Shown here: one piece after another, positions 1-7,659 of the stretch
Layout: every line of letters starts with the position of its first letter
Position numbering within the stretch: the first letter of the stretch is position 1
NCBI GenBank assembly: GCA_934728205.1
Contig: CAKVEH010000018.1
Span: 1 to 12,322 of the forward strand
Direction: 5' to 3'
DNA length: 12,322 nucleotides
Source: an uncultured Helicobacteraceae bacterium
GTDB lineage: Bacteria > Campylobacterota > Campylobacteria > Campylobacterales > Helicobacteraceae
Made by a program: the position numbers and the translations under genes
Notes under the pieces: generated by a model
Databases searched by the model: none
The model's input: the letters and a program-made list of their open reading frames with translations, nothing else
Told to the model about the DNA's origin: nothing

Positions 1-464
1 GGGCAAATATCTCTGCGACAGGCTATGACGCTGACCACGGACAAAAGCAAGCTCAAGAGACTGTAAACCTTCGTGATGTTACAGGGAATTTCGGCACTGA
101 CATTCGCTCTGCGGCTGGTGGAAACTTCAATGGTATGTTTATCAACGAAGCTACTGACCTTGGTGCGGGTGTTACTTCATTGCGTGGTGCGATGGTGGTT
201 ATGGATATTGCGGAATCTGGTATCAAAATGCTCGATAGAGTGCGTGCGGACTTGGGTTCTGTGCAACAACAAATGATAAGCACGGTAAATAACATTAGCG
301 TAACACAAGTGAATGTGAAGGCTGCTGAGTCAAACATTCGTGAGGTGGATTTCGCTGGTGAGAGCTCAGAATTTACTAAGCTTAATATTTTGGCACAATC
401 TGGTAGCTACGCGCTTGCTCAAGCTAACGCAGTGCAACAAAATATCTTAAGACTTTTAAACTAA
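1..464 (+). CDS. Flagellin, C-terminal 153 residues (5' end outside window)
   Basis: This is the end of a flagellin gene, the subunit of the flagellar filament, exported by the flagellar type III system. The reading frame is open from base 3 and stops with TAA at 462-464. The visible protein has the conserved flagellin D1/D0 end: [16 protein letters not shown], then [26 protein letters not shown], and the terminal helix [20 protein letters not shown] followed by ILRLLN. That helical C-terminus packs into the filament core and is the export- and polymerisation-critical part. The upstream part ([16 protein letters not shown]) belongs to the start of the D1 return segment. It resembles both FlaA and FlaB of Helicobacter; the [19 protein letters not shown] and NILRLL stretches lean to FlaA, but without the N-terminus and promoter I do not choose. 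A strong hairpin follows 30 bases after the stop. Confidence 0.95.
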   Translation, partial: ANISATGYDADHGQKQAQETVNLRDVTGNFGTDIRSAAGGNFNGMFINEATDLGAGVTSLRGAMVVMDIAESGIKMLDRVRADLGSVQQQMISTVNNISVTQVNVKAAESNIREVDFAGESSEFTKLNILAQSGSYALAQANAVQQNILRLLN

Positions 465-493
465 GCCCCACTAGGAGATTTAGATAGTCTCAT

Positions 494-530
494 TCAAAGC
501 CTAGAATCTTCTAGGCTTTGATTCTCTTTT
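494..530 (+). terminator. Rho-independent terminator after flagellin
   Basis: A perfect 12-bp stem (CAAAGCCTAGAA, 495-506, pairing with 509-520) closes a very short loop and is followed by ATTCTCTTTTG. It lies between the flagellin stop at 464 and the stop of the convergent leftward gene at 540, so it may serve both strands, with the better U-run on the + strand. Confidence 0.85.
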
Positions 531-539
531 GTATTTCAA

Positions 540-893
540 TTATTGAATATTGCCTATTGTATCCTCATTAAATCCTACGATAAGATTCTCTACTTTGTTT
601 GATTGGATAATTTCAATTACGGGTCGCTTGATAAGGTTTGGCGATTGGTGCATTGCTTCTATTTTTTGAGTTTCATTAAGATTTTTTTCTTTTAGTCTTA
701 GCTTTGTATAAGTCTGCCCTTTGGTATTAAGCACTCTTTCAATGCCTGCTATACTTACCCATTGTGTTACCTGCTCTTTGCTTGGTGTTGTGGTTTTAAA
801 GTCGATAAACTCATATTTCACACCATTTACATTAAGTATATCAAGGGCTTTTTTCACACTGCCACAATTTTTGATACCATAGATTTTTACCAT
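540..893 (-). CDS. ArsC/Spx/YffB-family thioredoxin-fold protein
   Basis: A 117-residue protein of the ArsC-like family (thioredoxin fold; arsenate reductases, Spx regulators, YffB). The N-terminus MVKIYGIKNCGSVKKA carries a single cysteine, C10, at the family's active-site position; the second cysteine of the Spx CxxC is a valine (C-G-S-V). The family's YEFIDFKTTTPS strand (27-38), the NTKGQTYTKL region (56-65) and the KRP cis-proline region (89-91) are all present, and the length is normal. The ATG overlaps the flgS stop by one base (TAATG), with AAGGAG about 6 bases upstream, so it is probably translated together with flgS. No arsR, arsB or other arsenic gene is near, so arsenate reduction is not supported by context. 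The name is safe at family level only; the substrate is unknown. Confidence 0.85.
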   Translation of the reverse strand: MVKIYGIKNCGSVKKALDILNVNGVKYEFIDFKTTTPSKEQVTQWVSIAGIERVLNTKGQTYTKLRLKEKNLNETQKIEAMHQSPNLIKRPVIEIIQSNKVENLIVGFNEDTIGNIQ

Positions 894-1954
894 TATTCGC
901 TCCTTATAAGAGAGTATTCATTTGGGATTTGTATGACAAAAGTCTTTTGCTGGGAATCTTTACTTCGCTCTAATCGCACTTCTCCGCCGTGCGCGTCAAT
1001 AATCTGCTTGCTTAATGCAAGCCCAAGTCCATTGCCTTTGAGTTTAGTAGTTTTAAATGGCTCAAAGAGAATATCCTCATTTTCGATTTTTTTGCCATTA
1101 TCGCTGATAAAAAACGCATTTTTGTGCTGCCCTTTAGTGTATTTTACGCATATAAGTCCATTTTCGCATTCTCCATCCTCAATCGCATCAATGGCATTAA
1201 AAATAAAATTTTGTAGCACGATGATAAAGAGGTCAAAATCGACAAATATTTCTTCGCCATCATCAAGCATAAAATCAAAGGCGATTTCTTTGGTGTATGT
1301 GTAAGAAGCGATAGATTGCGTAATTTCTGTTTTAATCTCGCCAAGTGTGTGTAATTTTTTGCTTATGCTAATGCCTTTTGAAAAAAGTAATGTCGCGTTA
1401 ATCAGTCGCTCAATGCGCCAAATACACTTTTTAATCTCCATAGCAATAGGCATCGTTGCATTATCTCCGCGCCTAAGCAAGCTCGCAGTAAGCAGTGAGA
1501 TTGAGCCCACAGGATTACGGATTTCGTGGGCTAAGTGCGCAGAGATTGTCCCCATTGAAGCAAGTCGCTCTTGACGCTTTTGGGCAGTTATGTCAATGGC
1601 GGTGATGACGATTTTGTTTGAGAGAAAATCCACTTTATAGAGGTAAGTATTTCCTTTATACTCTAATTCGCTTTCTTGCCTAGTGTGTGGGAAAATATTT
1701 TTTTTGATGATTTCTAAAATATGTGTCAGCGCGTAAGATGGTTTGTTTTGATAATACATCTCCAAAGTAGATTCTAAAATCCAAATCGCATCGGGGAGGA
1801 GCTCTAGCACATCATAGATTTTTTTTAATTCATTAAATTGCGCTTCTGCCTCGTGCGTATTGTCGATAAGCACTTTTAGGAGGTTGAGGACTTCTTGCTT
1901 GTCTTTAGAATCTAAATTCTTAATAATGTTTTGGTTTATGAGGCTTTCAGTCAT
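893..1954 (-). CDS. flgS: Flagellar sensor histidine kinase FlgS
   Basis: A soluble histidine kinase of 353 residues that in Helicobacter and Campylobacter phosphorylates FlgR, the activator of sigma-54-dependent flagellar genes. No membrane segment or signal peptide is visible, which fits the cytoplasmic FlgS. A PAS-like sensor region lies at about 45-122, followed by the dimerisation helix with the H box HEIRNPVGS (H143 is the phosphorylated histidine). The ATPase domain has the N box LQNFIFNAIDAI (N249/N253), the G1 box SDNGKKI (284-290), the F box FEPFKTTK (297-304) and the G2 box GNGLGLALSKQII (307-319), so it should be active. It overlaps the flgJ-type gene by one base and the ArsC-family gene by one base, both as TAATG. 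FlgR is not in the window. The neighbours FlgI and FlgJ support the assignment over a generic kinase. Confidence 0.92.
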   Translation of the reverse strand: MTESLINQNIIKNLDSKDKQEVLNLLKVLIDNTHEAEAQFNELKKIYDVLELLPDAIWILESTLEMYYQNKPSYALTHILEIIKKNIFPHTRQESELEYKGNTYLYKVDFLSNKIVITAIDITAQKRQERLASMGTISAHLAHEIRNPVGSISLLTASLLRRGDNATMPIAMEIKKCIWRIERLINATLLFSKGISISKKLHTLGEIKTEITQSIASYTYTKEIAFDFMLDDGEEIFVDFDLFIIVLQNFIFNAIDAIEDGECENGLICVKYTKGQHKNAFFISDNGKKIENEDILFEPFKTTKLKGNGLGLALSKQIIDAHGGEVRLERSKDSQQKTFVIQIPNEYSLIRSE

Positions 1955-2340
1955 TATTTTTGCAAATCTTTAAGGTAGTTAAACAAAAGCTCACTATATC
2001 CAAAATCCCCGCTTAGAGAATCTGCGAGATTTTCTAAATACATTGAGTGATAAATATCGCTCCCTGGTTGCTTGGGGTAGAGTGGATTTTCATTTTTGAT
2101 TGCGTCTTTTAGCATTATTTGGAGTAAGATTGCTTCAAAGTTGTCTGTTTGCTCTCGTAGCTTTGCGTCCTCATCTTGGCGCATTTTTTCTAAGCTAGTT
2201 TTAGAATCTGTGCTTTGTAGCTCTTGTCGCATAGCGTTTTTTGCTTGCGCCATTTTAGCGCGTATTTGTAGATTCTCTAATGCGTTGCTTTGTGTGTTTT
2301 GATTATACGCATTGAGCGTGCTTTGTGTGTCTATGGTCAT
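1954..2340 (-). CDS. flgJ: Rod-binding FlgJ-type protein, single domain
   Basis: A 128-residue protein matching only the N-terminal rod-binding domain of FlgJ. The family pattern is seen at residues 61-126: [20 protein letters not shown], a short variable stretch, then [17 protein letters not shown] and [11 protein letters not shown]. The first 60 residues are polar and Gln/Asn-rich. FlgJ caps and helps build the flagellar rod in the periplasm. The C-terminal muramidase domain of enterobacterial FlgJ is absent, as is usual in this group, so a separate enzyme must open the cell wall. No signal peptide is seen; FlgJ uses the flagellar export route. The ATG has AAAGGAA upstream and lies 18 bases after the flgI stop. 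It sits between flgI and flgS in the leftward operon. Confidence 0.85.
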   Translation of the reverse strand: MTIDTQSTLNAYNQNTQSNALENLQIRAKMAQAKNAMRQELQSTDSKTSLEKMRQDEDAKLREQTDNFEAILLQIMLKDAIKNENPLYPKQPGSDIYHSMYLENLADSLSGDFGYSELLFNYLKDLQK

Positions 2341-2358
2341 TAGAGTTCCTTTGTAGTT

Positions 2359-3402
2359 TTAAATCACTTCGATTTCCGCGCTGATAGCACCACTGCGTTT
2401 CATTGTCTCTAAGATTGAGATGATATTTTTAGGACTTGCGCCCATTTTTTGCAATGCACGCACGACATTTGCCACGGTTGGTTTTTTACCATTAGTTGAG
2501 AGGGTATTTTGCGCTTGTGAGATACTTATATCATCGCCTAGCGAGACTGCATCTGGGTCGCTTTGCTCCTCATCAGAAATCTTAATGGTAAGCTCGCCGT
2601 GTGTAATGATAATAGGCTCAATGGTAATGCTAAGCCCAGCGACAATAGTTCCACTTTTCTCATCAATAACGACTTTTTGCTTTTGCACATAATCAATCTC
2701 TACTTCCTCTACAAGTGCTAAAAACTCTACCATACTCATTTGTTCTGGCTTTTTGAGTTTGATTGTGCGAGAATCTAGCGCATTTGCCACATATTCATTA
2801 AATGTTTCGTTGAGTTTTTGTTGCATTTTAAGCGCGTTTTGGAGGCTTGATTTTTTTAGGCTTAGTGTCGCGCTATCTTGTGTAGCGATATTATAGCTTA
2901 TCTCACGCTCGATAGTCGCTCCGCCAATAAGCGTGCCTGATAGTGAGTTTGAAGTTTCTCCAAGTGTGATTGCGCCTTGCGCTAGCGCATAAATGTTACC
3001 ATCGACTGCGCTTAATGGCGTAAGCACGAGTGTGCCACCATTGATAGACTTCGCATCGCCGATAGAGGAGACTTGTATATCAATTTTATCGCCAGCCCTA
3101 GCAAATGGAGGCATTTTTGCCGTTACCATTACAGCGGCGACATTTTTTGATTTAATATCATTTGCCGAGAGCTTGACATTCATACTCTCAAGCATATTTG
3201 CCATACTTTGCATTGTGAATTTCGAGCCGTTTTTATCACCCGTGCCATTTAGCCCTATGACTAAGCCATAGCCCACAAGTGAATTATCTCTAATGCCGAC
3301 AATTTGTGCTAAATCAGAAATTTTCTGCGCCCATAGTGGCGAGATACAAAAAAGAAGTGCGATGAAAAGTTTTATCCGCTTTGCTACCATACTTGCGTTC
3401 AT
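2359..3402 (-). CDS. flgI: Flagellar P-ring protein FlgI
   Basis: A 347-residue protein of normal FlgI length. FlgI forms the P-ring that surrounds the rod in the peptidoglycan layer. Residues 1-25 are a Sec signal peptide (positively charged AKRIK, hydrophobic LFIALLFCISPL, likely cleavage after WA, before QKISD). The mature start, ISDLAQIVGIRDNSLVGYG followed by LVIGLNGTGDKNGSKFT, is the FlgI signature; later blocks include NVAAVMVTAKMPPFARAGD and the C-terminal VRALQKMGASPKNIISILET. The start is fixed by AAGGAG five bases before the ATG; an in-frame Met at residue 5 has no such site. FlgH (L-ring) is not in the window. A sigma-54 promoter candidate lies about 60 bases upstream. I see no breaks or missing blocks. 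Confidence 0.96.
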   Translation of the reverse strand: MNASMVAKRIKLFIALLFCISPLWAQKISDLAQIVGIRDNSLVGYGLVIGLNGTGDKNGSKFTMQSMANMLESMNVKLSANDIKSKNVAAVMVTAKMPPFARAGDKIDIQVSSIGDAKSINGGTLVLTPLSAVDGNIYALAQGAITLGETSNSLSGTLIGGATIEREISYNIATQDSATLSLKKSSLQNALKMQQKLNETFNEYVANALDSRTIKLKKPEQMSMVEFLALVEEVEIDYVQKQKVVIDEKSGTIVAGLSITIEPIIITHGELTIKISDEEQSDPDAVSLGDDISISQAQNTLSTNGKKPTVANVVRALQKMGASPKNIISILETMKRSGAISAEIEVI

Positions 3403-3459
3403 TCTATCTCCTTAAAATACAAAAACTTCCATAAATAAACAGAGCGTTTGGAGATTAAA

Positions 3460-3477
3460 AAGCAAAGAGCATTCCGC
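3460..3477 (-). promoter_or_regulatory. Predicted sigma-54 promoter of flgI-flgJ-flgS-arsC
   Basis: Read on the minus strand the bases are GCGGAATGCTCTTTGCTTTT. This has the GG (3475-3474) and GC (3463-3462) of the -24/-12 element at the required 10-base spacing, with TTT before the GC and a T-run after it, as in epsilonproteobacterial RpoN promoters (GGAA...TTTGCTTT). Transcription would start near 3450, giving a leader of about 48 bases before flgI. It is the only good sigma-54 element I noticed in the window. Confidence 0.7.
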
Positions 3478-3535
3478 TTGGTGTATCTTTAGTATGTTGT
3501 TCCTTGCAATTTGGGGGAATGTGCTTAACACCAAC

Positions 3536-4993
3536 TTACAAGTTTTTAATAGTTTTCATTAGCTCATCTTTAGCGAGCGATGGCTCGTATTGGCTTGAGG
3601 GATATTCCATTTTTGTAGGTTGGTAATTAGAATCTAGGGGCTCTTCAGGATTCTCAAAACGCATAAATTTTTTGCGAAATTGAATATGCACGGTCTTCGT
3701 CTCGCCGTTGCGGTTTTTTGCTACGATGATTTCAGCAGGCTCAATCTCACGCTCCTCATATTCTGGCTTAAAGTCCTTATCCTTGCCCTCTTTTTTAAGC
3801 CTTGCTAATCGTTCCTTATCCTCACGCCGTTTATACACATCATCGCGGTAGAGGAAAAATATCATATCTGCATCTTGCTCAATCGCCCCAGAATCTCGCA
3901 AATCTGAAAGGATAGGGCGTTTATCATCGCGTCCTTCTACGGAGCGATTAAGCTGAGAGAGTGCGATTATTGGTATTTCTAGCTCTCGTGCAAGTGTCTT
4001 TAACCCGCGCGAAATATCACTAATTTCCACATTTTTACCCAGACTTCTATCCCCCTGCATTAGTTGGAGATAATCTATTATCGCCACACCGACATCTTTG
4101 TATTGCTTTTTAAGAGCGCGGAGTTTAGAGCGCAAAAGCGCGATACTAAGATTGCTTTCATCATTGATAAAAAGCGGTTGCGCGCTTATTTTGTTGCTCA
4201 CTTGGCTTAATTTTTCCCATTGATAATCCTCAAGCCTTGCATCTCGCAAAATTTGCATAGGGATACCACTTAGGGAGCTTAGCATTCGTAGCATTAGTTG
4301 GGTTGATGGCATCTCAAGGCTAAAAATCGCCACCCCAACACCAGAATCTAAAATATTTTGCGTGATATTAAGTGCGAGCGAAGTCTTCCCCATTGATGGG
4401 CGCGCGCCAATGATAATCAAATCGCCCTTATTAAGCCCTGTGGTAATGTGATTGAGCTCGCTAAAGCCCGTGCTTATGCCTGCTAACGCATTGCCACGAC
4501 TTTTTAGCTCTTCTAAGGATTGTATGGTTTTTTGTGCGATTTGTTTGGAATCTTCAAAACCCTTGCCCGTTATGTTGCCAATAGCAATGTCATTTACACG
4601 AGATTCTATGGTGTTGATGATTTCCTCTACGCCTATGGCTGTGTTTGTAGATTGCTCGCGCAAGAGATTTGCTAGCTCTCCTAAAGCGCGTTTGAGTGAA
4701 GATTTTTTAATCTCTTGTGCATACGCGGAGAGATTGACAATGGGACTAATGGCGTGAATCTCAGCAATATCAGATTCTTTTAGTTTGCCTTGAGCGCGTT
4801 GTAAAATGATTTTTTCATCAATGGGGAGTTGAAGTTTTTCGCATTCCCCCATTAACTCAAAAATTTTGGCGTGAATGGGAAGGACAAAATCTTTATGTGT
4901 GATGAGCGAGGCAATGTCCTCGTAATTACTCGGGGACATAAAAATTGAGGAGAGAATCGCTCGCTCAATGTTGATGATAGTTTCATTCATCAC
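3536..4993 (-). CDS. dnaB: Replicative DNA helicase DnaB
   Basis: The hexameric 5'-3' helicase that unwinds DNA at the replication fork; 485 residues. The N-terminal primase-interacting domain covers about 1-130 and a linker helix leads into the RecA-type domain. Motifs: Walker A GARPSMGKTS (196-205), catalytic glutamate in SLEMP (E227), Walker B IIDYLQL (305-311), QLNRSVEGR (347-355), RDSGAIEQDAD (366-376) and KNRNGET (426-432). A highly charged stretch at about 386-420 separates the last two, and the tail after 450 is polar. The open frame begins with GTG at 4993, directly followed by ATG at 4990; the AAGGA upstream is about 9 bases from the GTG and 12 from the ATG, so either could be used. 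It lies 13 bases after the creD-like gene and is probably cotranscribed with it. Confidence 0.97.
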   Translation of the reverse strand: MMNETIINIERAILSSIFMSPSNYEDIASLITHKDFVLPIHAKIFELMGECEKLQLPIDEKIILQRAQGKLKESDIAEIHAISPIVNLSAYAQEIKKSSLKRALGELANLLREQSTNTAIGVEEIINTIESRVNDIAIGNITGKGFEDSKQIAQKTIQSLEELKSRGNALAGISTGFSELNHITTGLNKGDLIIIGARPSMGKTSLALNITQNILDSGVGVAIFSLEMPSTQLMLRMLSSLSGIPMQILRDARLEDYQWEKLSQVSNKISAQPLFINDESNLSIALLRSKLRALKKQYKDVGVAIIDYLQLMQGDRSLGKNVEISDISRGLKTLARELEIPIIALSQLNRSVEGRDDKRPILSDLRDSGAIEQDADMIFFLYRDDVYKRREDKERLARLKKEGKDKDFKPEYEEREIEPAEIIVAKNRNGETKTVHIQFRKKFMRFENPEEPLDSNYQPTKMEYPSSQYEPSLAKDELMKTIKNL

Positions 4994-5006
4994 CCTCTTT
5001 TTTCCT

Positions 5007-6281
5007 TTATCCTCTATGTAGGTTGCGTGTGAAATACATCATCGCATAGAGCACAGTCATTACTAATATACTGCCTAATAGCAATGAGTAGTTTTCAATC
5101 TTTAAGATTCCAAAGAGCACGAGATACATCGCGCCAAGTGAGCCACCAACGATTATGGAGAATTTCTTATCGCCCAAGATTCCAAAGCTATACAGCGATA
5201 TAGGCACGATGACACAAAGTGCTGCAAGAATGTAAGCAAGTGAGAATCCAATCTGCTCAGATAAAGAGAGTAGGAGTAAATAAAATGCCACTAATGACGC
5301 ACCAATAATGCCATATTGCAAGATATGGAGTGATTTTTTTGTGCCTACATCACAGACAAAGAGCAATGAAAGCGTCAAAAGCACAAATAACACGCCATAT
5401 TTAATGCTGCGCTCAATAAGGCGGTATTGCGTGATAGAATCAAGAAGACTTACCCCGACATAATTAGCCCGCCCATCGACATAACTCTCATTGACGGCGT
5501 GAATCATTAGCACATTTAAACTACCCACATTAAGGTAAGTCGGCAAGTTGCTTATCTCATAAAATGCACCAGAATCTGTGCCTTGTGCATATTCATCAGG
5601 GAGCAATCCTGTGTAAGAAAGATTGCTCCAAGTGGAGGTGATGTGAATTTTTTCACTCTCAGCCATAGGGATAAATTTGAATGAAGAAGAGCCCTTAAAC
5701 TCCAATCCAAGAGCAACATCTACTTGCCCATCTCTATCTATGGCAAAAGGTAGGGTTACAAAGCTAGTGTTATCGCTGTCTTTACGGGTGCTAAATGAAA
5801 GGATTTGATTATTTTTTGCATTAGTGATTTTAAGCTCTGCACTCTCGTCTATGCGAAAATATAAATAGGCATTTGCATAATCTAATTGATTGATATGTAA
5901 CCCTCGATTATTGGTTGTCTGCATAAACTCCTCTAAGTCATAATGCAAGGAAATCTGTGCCTGTGCTTCATACACAAGGGCGCGGTAGATTCCGCGTTTT
6001 TTGACTTTATCTTTTAAATCAATACTGCTTTGTGCTTCTTTTGCTCCAATCACGGCTAATCCCACAAGATGGTTGCCATTTGCCGTTGTCCCTTCATAAG
6101 GCAGGACGAGATAAGGGGTTGAAATTTGTTGCTCCTTACCATAGGAGCGAGCGATACTTTCTATGGCTGCTACTTCATTTTTTTTTCTATCGTTTAGCAT
6201 ATCATAAATAAGTGCTAGCGGGATACACAGCACGATGACAATTCCTAGTAAAACAATGGCTTTTGTGGTGTAAGATTTCAT
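5007..6281 (-). CDS. creD: CreD-family inner membrane protein
   Basis: A 424-residue membrane protein of the CreD family (named for altered colicin E2 tolerance in E. coli; biochemical role unknown). It has one N-terminal membrane segment (about 8-28), a large periplasmic domain (about 29-285), and five closely packed C-terminal membrane segments (about 295-417). The family core is clear: RSIKYGVLFVLLTLSLLFVC, then HILQYGIIGASLVAFYLLLL, SLSEQIGFSLAYILAALCVI, and the ending LLGSILVMTVLYAMMYFTRN. In E. coli CreD belongs to the CreBC two-component regulon; no creB or creC is near. The ATG has AAAGGA seven bases upstream and a good promoter at 6318-6346. The gene is first in the leftward pair with dnaB. 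Confidence 0.88.
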   Translation of the reverse strand: MKSYTTKAIVLLGIVIVLCIPLALIYDMLNDRKKNEVAAIESIARSYGKEQQISTPYLVLPYEGTTANGNHLVGLAVIGAKEAQSSIDLKDKVKKRGIYRALVYEAQAQISLHYDLEEFMQTTNNRGLHINQLDYANAYLYFRIDESAELKITNAKNNQILSFSTRKDSDNTSFVTLPFAIDRDGQVDVALGLEFKGSSSFKFIPMAESEKIHITSTWSNLSYTGLLPDEYAQGTDSGAFYEISNLPTYLNVGSLNVLMIHAVNESYVDGRANYVGVSLLDSITQYRLIERSIKYGVLFVLLTLSLLFVCDVGTKKSLHILQYGIIGASLVAFYLLLLSLSEQIGFSLAYILAALCVIVPISLYSFGILGDKKFSIIVGGSLGAMYLVLFGILKIENYSLLLGSILVMTVLYAMMYFTRNLHRG

Positions 6282-6317
6282 AAGAATCCTTTTTAATATT
6301 TGAGATATAAGGTATAG

Positions 6318-6346
6318 ATTATACTAAACTCAATGCACCTTTGCAA
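6318..6346 (-). promoter_or_regulatory. Vegetative promoter of creD-dnaB
   Basis: On the minus strand TTGCAA (6346-6341) and a perfect TATAAT (6323-6318) are spaced by 17 bases. A start near 6311 would give a leader of about 30 bases to the creD-like ATG. It is divergent from the nth promoter, within a 145-base intergenic region. Confidence 0.75.
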
Positions 6347-6378
6347 TCAAAAATGATTCCTAAATATCCAAAATACAC

Positions 6379-6384
6379 TATAAT
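6379..6384 (+). promoter_or_regulatory. -10 element of the nth promoter
   Basis: A perfect TATAAT lies 42 bases before the nth ATG, with no recognisable -35 box, as is common for the Helicobacter main sigma factor. The start would be near 6391. Confidence 0.65.
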
Positions 6385-6426
6385 GCTACAAAAACACGCA
6401 AATTTTAACACAAGGATTGTCAAGTA

Positions 6427-7122
6427 ATGAAAACACAAAAAAATCCAAAAACACCATCTAAAAATCCCCAAAAACCACGCACCAAACTCTCTAATGCGCG
6501 TGTTAAAGAGATTAAAAAGCGATTTTTGCAAAAATACAAAAACGCTAAAACAGAGCTGGTCTATACAAATATATATGAACTCTTAGTATGCGTGATGCTC
6601 TCAGCCCAATGCACTGATAAACGCGTAAATATCGTAACACCAGCACTTTTTAAGAAATATCCAACCCCCGCTACTCTTGCAAGCGCAGACATTGATGAGA
6701 TTAAAGAGCTCATTAAATCTGTGAGTTTTTTTAATAATAAAGCAAGCAATCTCAAAAAAATGGCAATGCAGGTGATGAGTGATTTTGGCGGGGAGATTCC
6801 CACTACACAAGAGGAACTAAAATCGCTTGCAGGAGTAGGACAAAAGACTGCAAATGTAGTGCTTATTGAGTTTTTTGAGGCGAATTATATGGCAGTTGAT
6901 ACGCATTGCTTTCGCGTTTCGCATAGACTTGGGCTCAGTAATGCCAAAAGCGCGCTCGAGACAGAATCTGAGCTTAGCGCACTTTTTAAAGACAATCTCT
7001 CCACACTCCATCAGGCGTTTGTGCTTTTTGGGCGATACATTTGTAAGGCACTTAATCCGCAGTGCTTGGAGTGTTTTGTGAGTGATTTATGCCATAATAA
7101 ACAAAATTTTAAGCCAAGATAA
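6427..7122 (+). CDS. nth: Endonuclease III (DNA glycosylase/AP lyase)
   Basis: A base-excision repair enzyme that removes oxidised pyrimidines and cuts the abasic site; 231 residues. The helix-hairpin-helix LAGVGQKTANVVL (134-146) includes the catalytic lysine K140, and VDTHCFRVSHRLGL holds the catalytic aspartate D158. The [4Fe-4S] ligands are complete with family spacing: C206-x6-C213-x2-C216-x5-C222. About 20 extra residues at the N-terminus are rich in Lys, Pro, Asn and Gln. The ATG has AAGGATT about 8 bases upstream. The gene is followed by a flagellar operon with its own promoter; nth next to fliN is an arrangement I know from H. pylori. Confidence 0.96.
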   Translation: MKTQKNPKTPSKNPQKPRTKLSNARVKEIKKRFLQKYKNAKTELVYTNIYELLVCVMLSAQCTDKRVNIVTPALFKKYPTPATLASADIDEIKELIKSVSFFNNKASNLKKMAMQVMSDFGGEIPTTQEELKSLAGVGQKTANVVLIEFFEANYMAVDTHCFRVSHRLGLSNAKSALETESELSALFKDNLSTLHQAFVLFGRYICKALNPQCLECFVSDLCHNKQNFKPR

Positions 7123-7145
7123 AAATGTTACACAAAAAGTTTAGG

Positions 7146-7151
7146 TATAAT
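7146..7151 (+). promoter_or_regulatory. -10 element of the cheX-fliN-fliO-tonB operon
   Basis: A perfect TATAAT sits 42 bases before the chosen start of the CheX-like gene; no good -35 box is seen. Transcription would start near 7158. All four downstream genes follow with gaps of 4 to 32 bases and no terminator between them. Confidence 0.65.
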
Positions 7152-7192
7152 GGCGGGGATTTTTTGTGAATTTTATTATCTAAGGAATGCAA

Positions 7193-7627
7193 ATGGATAG
7201 CTTTCAACTTATTCGCCAAAGTTTTATCGAGGTGATGAAAAACAGCATTGCCAAAGAGCCGCAAGATTCTATACTGCCGTTAAAAAAAGGCTATCTTACG
7301 CGTATAGATACACTTGATAGTGAAAATAAAACAATGCAAGATGTGGTGTTTTTGCTCTTTGATAAGCCATTTTTACGAATAGTGTGCGAGGACTTTTTGG
7401 GCGATGATAACCCAGATGACCAAGCGTTAGAGGATATGGCAAAGGAGCTTACAAACCTTATCGTTGGGCACGCAAAAGTATTAGCTCAAGATTTTGGAGA
7501 GAAAAGTTTTAATATTTCATTGCCTGAGTATTTAGGAGTGAAACTTATTAAAAATTATGACAAGGGCTTGCATTTTAAGCTAGAGCAGGGGCATTGCGGA
7601 ATCTATATACGCAACTCACACGCGTAA
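7193..7627 (+). CDS. CheX-like chemotaxis phosphatase-family protein
   Basis: A 144-residue cytoplasmic protein resembling CheX of the CheC/CheX/FliY phosphatase family, which dephosphorylates CheY-P. The key helix EDMAKELTNLIVGHAKVLAQ (80-99) contains the family's E-x-x-N pair (E85, N88) followed by IxGxAK, and is followed by the typical ISLPEYLGVKL strand (108-118). Only one such helix is present, as in CheX. The N-terminal FIEVMKNSI also fits. An ATG exists at 7187, but AAGGA (7182-7186) touches it directly; the ATG at 7193 stands six bases from that site and is the better start. It is the first gene of an operon with fliN and fliO. The phosphatase activity is inferred from the motif; a purely structural switch role is the alternative. 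Confidence 0.72.
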   Translation: MDSFQLIRQSFIEVMKNSIAKEPQDSILPLKKGYLTRIDTLDSENKTMQDVVFLLFDKPFLRIVCEDFLGDDNPDDQALEDMAKELTNLIVGHAKVLAQDFGEKSFNISLPEYLGVKLIKNYDKGLHFKLEQGHCGIYIRNSHA

Positions 7628-7659
7628 AGAAGCAATGAGATTATAATAAGGAGCATTCT

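Noticed and set aside
762..1304. A 180-residue open frame on the plus strand across flgS and the ArsC-family gene
   Set aside because: Both minus-strand genes are certain from their motifs; the reverse frame is Ser/Phe/Cys-rich with no recognisable domain.
3478..3534. A weak stem, TTGGTGT with ACACCAA, after the dnaB stop
   Set aside because: Only seven pairs around a loop of more than 40 bases and no U-run; not convincing as a terminator.
7187..7192. ATG at 7187 as the start of the CheX-like gene
   Set aside because: The ribosome site AAGGA ends directly at this ATG, leaving no spacing; the ATG at 7193 is placed properly.
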